7,414 nucleotides of DNA from Prosthecobacter sp. (GCA_025869455.1 JAOZVT010000682.1:1-7414); one strand, 5' to 3'; numbered from the stretch's first letter, positions 1 to 6,770 are shown. The notes: generated by a model not told the origin, from the letters alone. A program made the numbers and translations.

Positions 1-1
1 C

Positions 2-688
2 GTACTGAATGCTTATGCCAAGTCCAAGGGGCAGGAGATTCGTGTGCTGGCGGGCGCAGCCACAGGCGGCAGTTCCCTGGTCGTGCGTCCACAGTCGAAC
101 ATCACCAAACCGGAAGACTTCCGTGGCAAACGTATCGCCACACCTCAACTCGGCAACACACAGGATGTGCAGTTGCGTGCCTGGCTTTCTGACCAGGGGA
201 TCAAGGTCACGCCGACAGGTGGTGAGGCCACGGTTTTGCCCACGCAAAATCCAGATCAGCTCGCCCTCTTCATCAAGGGTGACATAGATGCCGTGTGGAC
301 GGTGGAACCCTGGGTTAGTCGTCTGGAACTGGAGGCTGGTGGCAAAATTTTCCTCGAAGACAAAGGCACCTTCGCCACCTTACTAGCCTCTAGCTCCGCC
401 TTCGTTACAGAGCGTCCAGAATTGGCCAAGAAGCTCGTCGCGGCGCATGAGGAACTGACGGAATGGATCCGGCAAAACCAAGACAAGACCCGTGAGTTGA
501 TCAAGTCAGAACTGAAGGAACTGACCACCAAAGTGCCGGGTGATGAACTGCTGGACCGATCCCTGCCTCGAGTGGTGTTGGACACAAACGTCTCCCGTGA
601 GGGGCTGAACGAGATGGTGATCTCCGCCCAAAAGGCAGGCTTTCTAAAAGACATCCCCTCCCTGGATGCCCTGCTGCCGAAACTTTGA
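2..688 (+). CDS. NitT/TauT/Ssu-type ABC importer substrate-binding protein, 5' truncated
   Basis: This is the C-terminal part (about 228 residues) of a periplasmic solute-binding protein that delivers a small anion, such as a sulfonate, taurine or nitrate, to the importer encoded directly downstream. The reading frame is already open at base 2, so the start and any signal peptide lie outside the window; the GTG at 44 is an internal valine. Family hallmarks are the Arg-Gly-Lys-x-Ile-Ala-Thr-Pro-Gln-Leu-Gly-Asn-Thr-Gln-Asp stretch (about nt 122-166), typical of the NMT1/SsuA-like fold, and Gly-Asp-Ile-Asp-Ala-Val-Trp-Thr-Val-Glu-Pro-Trp (nt 278-313), the hinge-side ligand-pocket segment. The C-terminal third is a helical region rich in Lys and Glu, as usual. 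The TGA lies 9 bases before the ATPase start, so the two genes are almost surely one operon. The family is clear. The substrate is not determined: sulfonate is my first guess because MetY lies nearby, but nitrate, pyrimidine-precursor or other family ligands remain possible. Confidence 0.88.
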   Translation, partial: VLNAYAKSKGQEIRVLAGAATGGSSLVVRPQSNITKPEDFRGKRIATPQLGNTQDVQLRAWLSDQGIKVTPTGGEATVLPTQNPDQLALFIKGDIDAVWTVEPWVSRLELEAGGKIFLEDKGTFATLLASSSAFVTERPELAKKLVAAHEELTEWIRQNQDKTRELIKSELKELTTKVPGDELLDRSLPRVVLDTNVSREGLNEMVISAQKAGFLKDIPSLDALLPKL

Positions 689-697
689 TCTGATCTC

Positions 698-1492
698 ATG
701 ACCCTTCAAAAAGAGCTGGACCATTCCAGCACGGCCAAACTGAGCATCCACAATGTCTCAAAGCTCTTCCGCAGCACACGGCAGACCGTTAGTGCGCTGG
801 AGGACATCAACCTTCACGTGGAGGACGGTGAGTTCGTCTGTCTGCTGGGGGCCAGCGGCTGTGGGAAAAGCACGTTGCTGAACCTCATCGCCGGTTTAGA
901 AAAGCCGACCGAGGGGACCATGCTCACTGATGGTACGCCCATCGATGGACCTGGGCGGCAACGCATGGTCATGTTTCAGGAGCATGCGCTTTTTCCCTGG
1001 CTGGATGTCATGGAGAATGTGCTCTTCGGGTTGAATTTGAAACCTGGCCTAACGAATGATGACCGTCGTGAACTAGCCATGTTTTATTTAAAACTCGTCG
1101 GCCTGGAAAAGTTTGTGCAATCCAACATCCACGAACTCTCTGGTGGCATGAAGCAGCGGGTGGCCTTGGCCCGTGCCCTGGCCCCCAATCCGCAGGTTCT
1201 GCTGATGGATGAGCCCTTTGCCGCACTGGATGCCATGACCCGTGAACAGCTTTATGCCGACCTGCAGAACATCCAGCAAAAGCGGCGCAAGACCGTCATC
1301 TTCGTCACTCACAATGTCCGTGAAGCCGTTTGCTTGGGAGATCGTGTGATCCTCTTCACCCCTCGCCCAGGCCGAATCCATTCTGAGTATCGGGTGGACC
1401 TGCCACGCCCACGCGACATCAACGACGAGGCAGTGGCCCAACTCGCCCGCACCATCACCGCCGACCTAAAAAAACACACTCCTTCCGCATGA
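698..1492 (+). CDS. ABC importer ATP-binding protein (SsuB/TauB/NrtD family)
   Basis: This 264-residue nucleotide-binding subunit powers the importer at the cytoplasmic face of the membrane. All ATPase motifs are present in order: Walker A GASGCGKST (51-59), Q-loop Gln94 in MVMFQEHALFPW, signature LSGGMKQR (147-154), Walker B VLLMDEP (167-173), D-loop AALD (175-178) and switch His205. The FQEHALFPWLDVMENV stretch after the Q-loop is typical of the nitrate/sulfonate/bicarbonate subfamily, and the length is normal for it. The ATG at 698 follows the upstream stop by 9 bases and has no recognisable Shine-Dalgarno sequence, which suggests translational coupling. Its own TGA overlaps the permease ATG in an ATGA junction. 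The C-terminal tail (about 225-264) is a short charged extension. Assignment to the family is firm, but choosing between SsuB, TauB and NrtD would be a guess. Confidence 0.95.
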   Translation: MTLQKELDHSSTAKLSIHNVSKLFRSTRQTVSALEDINLHVEDGEFVCLLGASGCGKSTLLNLIAGLEKPTEGTMLTDGTPIDGPGRQRMVMFQEHALFPWLDVMENVLFGLNLKPGLTNDDRRELAMFYLKLVGLEKFVQSNIHELSGGMKQRVALARALAPNPQVLLMDEPFAALDAMTREQLYADLQNIQQKRRKTVIFVTHNVREAVCLGDRVILFTPRPGRIHSEYRVDLPRPRDINDEAVAQLARTITADLKKHTPSA

Positions 1493-2250
1493 TCCGCGCT
1501 CTATGTTCTCTCGGCTTTTTTGCCGCTCTCATCCTCATCTGGGAGGCTGCCTCCCGCGCCGGATGGTGGTCCCCTGTCTTGGTTCCATCACCGCTGGCCA
1601 TTGGTGAATATCTCATCATTGCCATCAAGGACGGATCATTGTTCAGCGCTGGTTGCGTGACCATGAAGCGGCTGATGTTTGGCTACCTTATCGGGCTTTC
1701 CGCTGGCATTCCCCTGGGCCTGCTGACGGCGCGGTTTCGCTTTGCTTCGGACACTCTGGGTGTGCTGGCCTTGGGGTTGCAAACGCTGCCCAGTGTGTGC
1801 TGGGTACCGCTGGCTTTGCTGTGGTTCGGCCAGACAGAAATGGCCATGCTCTTCATCGTGACCATGGGCACCCTCTGGGCGGTTCTACTGGCCACAGATC
1901 ATGGTATCCGTCAGATCCCACCCATCTACCGTCGTGCGGCTTCCACCATGGGTTCCAGCGGCCTGCATCTGCTCTGGCATGTGCTCTTGCCCGCCAGTCT
2001 GCCGCATCTCGTCAGTGGCATGAAACAGGGCTGGGCCTTTGCCTGGCGTTCCCTCATGGCGGCGGAGATTTATGTGACGGTGCTGACGGGTTTCGGCCTC
2101 GGGCACCTGCTGCACTATGGACGTGAATTGCAGGCCATGGATCAGGTGGCGGGCATCATGCTGGTGATCCTCATCGTGGGCTTTGCCGCAGACAAGCTGC
2201 TGTTCAGTCCCTGGGAGACCTTTCTGCGTCGTCGCTGGGGGCTGGCGTAA
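1489..2250 (+). CDS. ABC importer permease (SsuC/TauC/NrtB family)
   Basis: This 253-residue integral membrane protein forms the translocation channel, probably as a homodimer, with the binding protein and ATPase encoded just upstream. Hydrophobic segments lie roughly at residues 5-20, 63-83, 93-113, 117-136, 183-208 and 222-241, consistent with the six-helix BPD_transp_1 fold. The cytoplasmic EAA loop that docks on the ATPase is at about 149-171 (RRAASTMGSSGLHLLWHVLLP), followed by LPHLVSGMKQGWAFAWRSLMAAEIY, a stretch strongly characteristic of sulfonate/nitrate-type permeases. The start overlaps the ATPase stop by four bases (ATGA), which supports coupled translation and this choice of start. 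The protein ends in a short basic tail (FLRRRWGLA). The three genes form a complete importer apart from the truncated binding protein. No terminator-like hairpin with a T-run follows it. Confidence 0.94.
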   Translation: MIRALCSLGFFAALILIWEAASRAGWWSPVLVPSPLAIGEYLIIAIKDGSLFSAGCVTMKRLMFGYLIGLSAGIPLGLLTARFRFASDTLGVLALGLQTLPSVCWVPLALLWFGQTEMAMLFIVTMGTLWAVLLATDHGIRQIPPIYRRAASTMGSSGLHLLWHVLLPASLPHLVSGMKQGWAFAWRSLMAAEIYVTVLTGFGLGHLLHYGRELQAMDQVAGIMLVILIVGFAADKLLFSPWETFLRRRWGLA

Positions 2251-2302
2251 GCAGGTCATGACATGACTCTCCCCATGAGGAAAAAGTGGCTCATGAGGGA
2301 GG
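2251..2302 (+). promoter_or_regulatory. Intergenic CATGA repeat cluster upstream of the hydrolase
   Basis: The 61-base gap between the permease and the hydrolase contains four copies of CATGA (2257-2261, 2262-2266, 2274-2278, 2292-2296). The first two lie within a perfect odd-length inverted repeat, GTCATG-A-CATGAC (2255-2267). The last two are part of a CATGAGG direct repeat (2274-2280 and 2292-2298). The symmetry could be an operator or a small hairpin in the leader, but no convincing -35/-10 pair accompanies it. A role is inferred only from symmetry and position; chance remains possible. Confidence 0.25.
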
Positions 2303-2303
2303 G
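2296..2303 (+). promoter_or_regulatory. Strong Shine-Dalgarno sequence for the hydrolase
   Basis: AGGGAGGG sits 8 bases before the ATG at 2312. It is the only purine-rich ribosome binding site with good spacing in front of any gene in this window. It decides the start in favour of ATG 2312 over GTG 2303 (which overlaps the site) and ATG 2339 (which has a pyrimidine-rich upstream). Confidence 0.6.
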
Positions 2304-2311
2304 TGGAACGT

Positions 2312-2974
2312 ATGCAGTCAGCAGCGCACTTTCCTTTTATGTCCATTCATCTCATTCCAGGCCTGGGGGCGACGTCCGCTCTTTATGAAGGGTATGACCT
2401 TCCAGGTCAGGTGCAGAGAGCGGACTATCCACCGCCGCCAGATGGACAGCGGACCACTTTTGCGGAGTATGCTCAGTTTCTGATTCGGCATCAGGGTATG
2501 CAGGCAGGAGACAGCCTGATCGGGATGTCTCTGGGAGGCATGATGGCGTGTGAAATCTCCAAATGGCTGCCCATCTCCAAGATCACGCTCATCTCTTCCT
2601 GCACGGATCGGCAGCACCTGAATCCCATGCTGCGTCACCTTTCCTTCATGGGTCCGCATCTGCCTTGGGGCGCTCTTCAGCGTACGGTGTGCCCTCTTCC
2701 GGGCATGACGGCATCACGAAGGATTGCCGTGGATATGTTTCGTGAAGCTAACACCTCCTTTGTGCGTTGGGCCTGCACTCATGCGGCAGATTGGAATGGA
2801 CTGGAGCATCACCCTGATTTGCTCAGCATCCATGGAGATCGAGATCCTGTTTTCCCCATTCAACGTCAGCAAGTCCAACGAGTGATCTCTGGAGGTAGCC
2901 ATCTCATGGTCATCAGCCATCGGGAGGAGATCCTTCCCTTGCTCGTGGCACGACATGGAGAATCCCCTGCCTAA
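2312..2974 (+). CDS. Small alpha/beta-fold hydrolase
   Basis: This is a 220-residue predicted serine hydrolase of unknown substrate, with no signal peptide and so probably cytoplasmic. Numbered from the ATG at 2312, the oxyanion-hole region is HLIPGLG (13-19), the nucleophile elbow is GMSLGG with Ser73 (71-76), the catalytic acid is Asp178 in HGDRDPVFP, and the catalytic His197 is in GGSHLMV. The triad is therefore complete and in the usual order. The protein is shorter than typical 250-300 residue members, and the lid between strand 6 and the acid is reduced to a few helices (about 105-160). GTG 2303 or ATG 2339 are alternative starts; the latter would begin directly before the first strand. 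It follows the importer operon after 61 bases on the same strand, but nothing ties it functionally to transport. Esterase, thioesterase and C-C hydrolase activities cannot be told apart from the sequence. Confidence 0.82.
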   Translation: MQSAAHFPFMSIHLIPGLGATSALYEGYDLPGQVQRADYPPPPDGQRTTFAEYAQFLIRHQGMQAGDSLIGMSLGGMMACEISKWLPISKITLISSCTDRQHLNPMLRHLSFMGPHLPWGALQRTVCPLPGMTASRRIAVDMFREANTSFVRWACTHAADWNGLEHHPDLLSIHGDRDPVFPIQRQQVQRVISGGSHLMVISHREEILPLLVARHGESPA

Positions 2975-3009
2975 CTTTAGGCTTTGCAAGAAGCTGACAG
3001 TTTCAGACG

Positions 3010-4281
3010 ATGGTCTTCACCACCATGAATACCATTCTTTTTTCGGCCTTGGGTTTGCTCAGTCTCGCCTCTGTCTTGCATGCGGACAATTGGCCCATGT
3101 GGCGTGGCCTGAATGGAGATGGTAGCTGTGCGGAATCGAGCTTGCCGAAAAATTGGAATCAGACCGAGCATGTGCAGTGGAAGGTAGCTCTGCCTGATCG
3201 CGGAAATTCTACCCCGGTGGTTTGGGGGAATCAGGTCTTCATTACGCAGGCTGTTGAGAAAACCGGACAGAGGTTGCTGATGTGTTTTGATCGCCAAACG
3301 GGCAAGCTACTTTGGGATGCGGGAACGATCTATCGCGAGCCCGAGCTGACCCACGCCACCAATCCTTATTGTTCGGCCTCACCCGCGACTGATGGCGAGC
3401 GAGTGATCGTGTTTTTTGCCTCGGCGGGTGTCTTTTGCTACGACCTTGAGGGTAAAGAAATATGGAAGCGTACGGACTTAGGAAAACAACATCACATTTG
3501 GGGGAATGGAACTTCGCCCGTGATTGCAGGGGATCGGGTGTTTCTGAATTTTGGTCCGGGAGAAAAGACCACGCTGTATGCCTTCGATAAAAAGACAGGC
3601 AAGACACTGTGGCAGCATGACGAACCCGGTGGTGCATCAGGTGAAGAGGGAAATAAAAAATGGTTAGGCTCCTGGGCTGATCCTTTGTTAAGAAAAGTAG
3701 GGGGACACATGGAGCTTTTTATGTCTTATCCTGGTCTTGTTAGTGCCTTTGATCCCATGACGGGAATGGAGCTTTGGACATGTCAGGGATTGAATCCTTT
3801 GGTTTACAATTCGCCTCAGTTTGCCAACGGACAGGTGATTGCCTTTGGTGGATTCAATGGCCAGGGATTGTGCGTGAAGGCCGGTGGTCGTGGGGATGTC
3901 ACAGCAACTCATCGCGTGTGGCATTTACCAAAAGTGAGCCAACGCATTGGCTCGGGCGTGGTCCATGAGGGCTACCACTACATCTTGAGTGATGGGGGCA
4001 TCGCTGAATGTCGTGATCTCAAGACGGGAGAGATGGTGTGGAATGAGCGACTGAAAGGCCCTGGTCCGACGGGGCAAAACTGGTCGTCCTTGGTGCTAAC
4101 AGCGGATGGCTTGTGCTATGCGGTGAATCAGGGCGGAGACGCCTTCATCTTTCGCGCTAGCCCCAAATTTGAATTGATGGCGACGAACTCCATCGGGGAA
4201 AAAGTGATCGGTTCGATTGCCATCAGCGATGGTCAGATTTTTATTCGCGGTCACAAGCATCTGTGGTGCATCAAAAACTGA
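3010..4281 (+). CDS. Secreted PQQ-binding-like beta-propeller repeat protein
   Basis: This protein of 423 residues is predicted to be exported and to fold as a PQQ-type (BamB/quinoprotein-like) beta-propeller. A hydrophobic segment (about residues 8-24) ends in Leu-His-Ala before Asp26, a plausible signal peptidase I site. The mature protein opens with NWPMWRG (27-33), the Trp-Pro-x-Trp-Arg-Gly signature common in planctomycete and verrucomicrobial members. Blade motifs of the Asp-x-x-Thr-Gly-x-x-x-Trp type recur at 93-102, 144-152 (degenerate, one residue shorter), 192-201, 247-256 and 335-344, so roughly six to eight blades are likely. The start is uncertain: ATG 3010 is the first in frame after a stop at 2995, while ATG 3025 (residue 6) gives a compact signal peptide; neither has a Shine-Dalgarno sequence. 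No basic residue precedes the hydrophobic core in either case, which is unusual. There is no haem-binding CxxCH and no dehydrogenase catalytic domain is obvious, so I see a scaffold or binding protein rather than a proven enzyme. Function is unknown. Confidence 0.88.
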   Translation: MVFTTMNTILFSALGLLSLASVLHADNWPMWRGLNGDGSCAESSLPKNWNQTEHVQWKVALPDRGNSTPVVWGNQVFITQAVEKTGQRLLMCFDRQTGKLLWDAGTIYREPELTHATNPYCSASPATDGERVIVFFASAGVFCYDLEGKEIWKRTDLGKQHHIWGNGTSPVIAGDRVFLNFGPGEKTTLYAFDKKTGKTLWQHDEPGGASGEEGNKKWLGSWADPLLRKVGGHMELFMSYPGLVSAFDPMTGMELWTCQGLNPLVYNSPQFANGQVIAFGGFNGQGLCVKAGGRGDVTATHRVWHLPKVSQRIGSGVVHEGYHYILSDGGIAECRDLKTGEMVWNERLKGPGPTGQNWSSLVLTADGLCYAVNQGGDAFIFRASPKFELMATNSIGEKVIGSIAISDGQIFIRGHKHLWCIKN

Positions 4282-4333
4282 GACTGTTGCCACATCACCT
4301 GCTTTATCCCAATCATCCCCAACCTAACCAACC

Positions 4334-5623
4334 ATGAAATTAGAAACTCTTTGCCTTCACGGCGGTCAACAACCCGATCCCACCACGGGTTCACGCGCTG
4401 TGCCGGTCTATCGTACCGCGAGCTATGTGTTCAAGAATACAGAACATGCGGCTAACCTTTTTGCGCTCAAAGAACTGGGTAATATCTACACACGTCTGCA
4501 AAACCCCACCACGGATGTGCTGGAAAAGCGGGTGGCACTTTTGGAAGGGGCTCACGAAATGGCGGGGCTTGGACTTGCTAGTGGGACGAGCGCCGTTTTT
4601 TACTCCATCATCAATTTGGCCCAAGCCGGAGACAATATCGTCTCGGCCCAGAACCTATATGGCGGTACTTACACGCAGTTTAATGAGATTCTGCCAGCGC
4701 TCGGTATTCAGGTGAGGTTTGTGGATTCGAATGATCCCGAAAACTTCCGCAAAGCTGTTGATGAAAAGACGCGTGCTTTTTTCTGTGAGAGCGTCAGCAA
4801 TCCGGCTTTGGAAATTGCGGATCTGGATGCCATCTCAAAGATTGCTCATGAGGAAGGACTGCCGCTCATCGTGGATAGCACCTTCAGTACCCCTTATCTG
4901 ACTCGCCCGATTGATCATGGGGCTGATATCGTGGTGCACTCGCTCACCAAATGGTTTGGTGGTCATGGGGCTGGCCTCGGTGGGATCGTGGTGGACAGTG
5001 GAAAGTTCAATTGGGCGGCTGGCAAACACCCGCTTTTCACGACACCTGACAATAGCTACCACGGTCTGCGCTGGGGTGTGGATCTACCTGCGCCTTTGCT
5101 GCCTTTGGCTTACATTTTGCGCATGCGCACCGTGCCTTTGCGTAACCTGGGGGCCTGCATTGCCCCAGACAATTCGTGGTTCCTGCTTCAAGGCATTGAG
5201 ACACTGCCTCTGCGCATGGAGCGCCATTGTGAAAATTCATTGGCTGTGGCCAAGCATCTGAAAAATCACCCAGGAGTTACTTGGGTGCGTTACCCCGGTT
5301 TAGAAGAGGATCCACAATACGCCGCCAGTCAGAAGTATCTGAAAGGGAAGGGTGGCTCCATGGTGATCTTTGGCATCAAGGGCGGCATGGAGGCTGGGCG
5401 TAAATTCATTGATAACCTGAAGCTTATCTCCCACCTGGCCAATGTGGGGGATGCGAAGACTCTCGCGATCCATAGCGCGAGCACCACGCACAGTCAGTTG
5501 AATGAAGCCGCCCAAGCTGCCGCAGGCATCACACCAGATCTGGTGCGCCTGAGCATTGGCATTGAGCACATTGATGACATCCTGGCTGATCTCGATCAGG
5601 CTTTGGCTAGCTCGGCTCAATAA
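4334..5623 (+). CDS. metY: O-acetylhomoserine aminocarboxypropyltransferase (sulfhydrylase), PLP-dependent
   Basis: This 429-residue enzyme of the Cys/Met-metabolism PLP family is predicted to make homocysteine from O-acetylhomoserine and sulfide in the cytoplasm, a direct-sulfurylation route to methionine. The N-terminus, METLCLHGGQQPDPTTGSRAVPVY-like with Lys2, and IYTRLQNPT (51-59) match MetY. Tyr52 and Arg54 correspond to the cofactor-phosphate contacts donated across the dimer. Asp181 in DSTFSTPYL pairs with the pyridine nitrogen, Lys206 in HSLTKWFGGHG is the Schiff-base lysine, and Arg405 in LVRLSIGIEH binds the substrate carboxylate. A length near 430 with the STTHSQL element (382-388) separates it from MetB and MetC, which are about 380-400. 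The residue before Ala in the usual His-Pro-Ala-Ser-Thr-Thr-His element is Ser381 here instead of Pro. The ATG at 4334 lies 52 bases after the propeller gene and has no Shine-Dalgarno sequence; that gap is too short for a SAM riboswitch. A strong hairpin follows the stop. Confidence 0.93.
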   Translation: MKLETLCLHGGQQPDPTTGSRAVPVYRTASYVFKNTEHAANLFALKELGNIYTRLQNPTTDVLEKRVALLEGAHEMAGLGLASGTSAVFYSIINLAQAGDNIVSAQNLYGGTYTQFNEILPALGIQVRFVDSNDPENFRKAVDEKTRAFFCESVSNPALEIADLDAISKIAHEEGLPLIVDSTFSTPYLTRPIDHGADIVVHSLTKWFGGHGAGLGGIVVDSGKFNWAAGKHPLFTTPDNSYHGLRWGVDLPAPLLPLAYILRMRTVPLRNLGACIAPDNSWFLLQGIETLPLRMERHCENSLAVAKHLKNHPGVTWVRYPGLEEDPQYAASQKYLKGKGGSMVIFGIKGGMEAGRKFIDNLKLISHLANVGDAKTLAIHSASTTHSQLNEAAQAAAGITPDLVRLSIGIEHIDDILADLDQALASSAQ

Positions 5624-5639
5624 CGGAGTTACACCTCAC

Positions 5640-5676
5640 AAAAAAGCCCCCGATTCATGGTGATGAGTCGGGGGCT
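5640..5676 (-). terminator. Rho-independent terminator between convergent genes
   Basis: The arms at 5645-5658 and 5663-5676 form a 14-bp stem (AGCCCCCGATTCAT against ATGAGTCGGGGGCT, with one G-T wobble) closed by a four-base loop. Read on the minus strand, the hairpin is followed by six T residues (complement of AAAAAA at 5640-5645, the first stem base included), the classic intrinsic terminator for the dehydrogenase gene whose stop is 17 bases before it. Read on the plus strand, the same hairpin follows the metY stop by about 20 bases but has only a weak T-rich tail (GATTGTTT), so it may also stop metY transcripts, less efficiently. Confidence 0.88.
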
Positions 5677-5692
5677 GATTGTTTACAGAGCT

Positions 5693-6646
5693 TTAGCCGA
5701 CCACATTCACCGGATTGCCAGCTAAGAATGCTTTCAGGTTGGAGGCCGTTGCCTCGATGAGGCGAATGCGTGCTTCACGGCTGGCCCAGCCGATGTGCGG
5801 CGTGATCAGGCAGTTCTTGGCGGTCAGGAGAGGATTGTCCGCTTTCGGTGGTTCCACCGATAACACATCCAGGCCTGCACCTGCGATTTGCCCAGCATTC
5901 AGGGCTTGGGCCAAAGCGGCTTCATCCACCAAGGGGCCACGACCTGTGTTGATCAGGAATGCACTGGATTTCATGAGTCCGAGTGTGCGTTCGCCAACCA
6001 AGTGTTTGGTCGCATCGGTCAATGGGCAGTGCAGGGAAATGACATCGCTGTTTGAAAAAACTTCATCAATGCTGGCTGGGGTCACGCCTTCTGGAGGTGA
6101 GGTTTTCCACTCGCGTTTGCTGGCTAGCACCTTCATGCCAAATGCTACCGCAATGCGACCGACGGCAGCGCCGATATCTCCATAACCGATGATGCCGAGC
6201 GTGCGGCCACTCAGTTCGATGATGGGGTGGTCCCAATAGCTGAAGTCTGGGCAAGCGACCCAGCGCCCATCGCGCACGGTTTTAGCATGGTGTCCCACGT
6301 TGTTGGTCTGCTCCAGGATGAGCGCAAACACAAGCTGAGCGACGGCTGGCGAACTGTAACCTGGGACATTGGTCACGATGATGCCGCGTTCTTTGGCGGC
6401 GGCTACGTCCACAATATTGTAACCTGTGGCGGTGACCCCAATGTACTTTAGGTCTGGCAGTGCCGCGATGATTTCCCGTGTCACGGGGGCTTTGTTCGTG
6501 ATGATGACTTCCGCTCCAGCACAGCGTGCTACGGTTTCCGCCGGAGGCGTGCGGTCATGGAAGGTGCATTCAGCGATGGATTGCAAAGGAGCCCAGGAGA
6601 CATCTCCGGGATTGGCGGTAAAAGCATCAAGCAGGACAATTTTCAT
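5693..6646 (-). CDS. D-2-hydroxyacid dehydrogenase (glycerate dehydrogenase/hydroxypyruvate reductase type)
   Basis: This 317-residue cytoplasmic oxidoreductase probably interconverts a 2-keto acid and its D-2-hydroxy acid; the closest functional type by motif is hydroxypyruvate/glyoxylate reductase. It has the split catalytic domain (about 1-100 and 290-317) around a Rossmann domain. The nucleotide loop is GYGDIG (154-159). The catalytic residues are Arg236 in NTGRGPLVDE, Glu265 in LDVLSVEPP and His284 in TPHIGWAS. The substrate-binding loop is VTATGYNIVD (71-80), a form typical of the glycerate dehydrogenase group. The position that is an acidic residue in NAD-dependent members, 18 residues after Gly159, is Lys177 followed by Arg178, which suggests NADP(H) preference (inference). 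The length is normal and it lacks the ACT domain of SerA-type enzymes. The ATG at 6646 has a pyrimidine-rich leader without a Shine-Dalgarno sequence. It is convergent with metY and divergent from the exporter ATPase, so it is probably a single-gene transcript. Confidence 0.93.
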   Translation of the reverse strand: MKIVLLDAFTANPGDVSWAPLQSIAECTFHDRTPPAETVARCAGAEVIITNKAPVTREIIAALPDLKYIGVTATGYNIVDVAAAKERGIIVTNVPGYSSPAVAQLVFALILEQTNNVGHHAKTVRDGRWVACPDFSYWDHPIIELSGRTLGIIGYGDIGAAVGRIAVAFGMKVLASKREWKTSPPEGVTPASIDEVFSNSDVISLHCPLTDATKHLVGERTLGLMKSSAFLINTGRGPLVDEAALAQALNAGQIAGAGLDVLSVEPPKADNPLLTAKNCLITPHIGWASREARIRLIEATASNLKAFLAGNPVNVVG

Positions 6647-6770
6647 AAAGCGTGGATATGATGGGGAGGGTGGATGAATTGGCTATCGGTTTCAGAAAAT
6701 GAACGGATTCAGACTTAGGCCATCAGTATTCATTGTCCAAAACCTCGAGAACTGAATAGAGTCAAACTAC
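6647..6770. promoter_or_regulatory. Divergent intergenic region, presumed to hold promoters
   Basis: These 124 bases separate two divergent starts, so promoters for the dehydrogenase (minus) and the ABC ATPase (plus) are expected here by position. It is more AT-rich than its flanks over about 6690-6770. I see a TTGACT hexamer on the minus strand (complement of 6760-6766 area) and a TTGTCC on the plus strand at 6733-6738, but neither has a matching -10 at good spacing. TTCAGA is repeated at 6691-6696 and 6708-6713. No specific promoter or operator can be assigned. Confidence 0.35.

Noticed and set aside
1653..2126. 157-codon plus-strand frame inside the permease gene
   Set aside because: It is a frame-shifted shadow of the permease, rich in Gly, Ala, Arg and Pro, with no membrane segments or family motifs.
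1885..2346. 153-codon open frame on the minus strand opposite the permease
   Set aside because: It lies opposite a well-supported membrane protein gene with conserved motifs, has a Gln/His-rich composition typical of antisense frames, and shows no recognisable domain.
2263..2388. Short 41-codon plus-strand frame starting in the CATGA cluster and overlapping the hydrolase start out of frame
   Set aside because: It has no ribosome binding site of its own and no recognisable content, and it overlaps the conserved N-terminal strand region of the hydrolase; a leader-peptide role cannot be supported.
2969..2982. Small inverted repeat GCCTA/TAGGC at the hydrolase stop codon
   Set aside because: The stem is only about five base pairs with a tiny loop and no real T-run follows, so I do not call it a terminator.
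4282..4333. SAM or other riboswitch upstream of metY
   Set aside because: The gap is 52 bases, C- and A-rich with hardly any G and no stem pairs, too short and unstructured for a SAM aptamer.
5715..6185. 156-codon plus-strand frame opposite the dehydrogenase
   Set aside because: It is antisense to a gene with intact catalytic residues, and its composition and lack of motifs mark it as a shadow.
6733..6761. Sigma-70-like promoter TTGTCC, 17 bases, ATAGAG before the exporter ATPase
   Set aside because: The second hexamer matches the -10 consensus poorly and would leave only about nine bases before the ATG.
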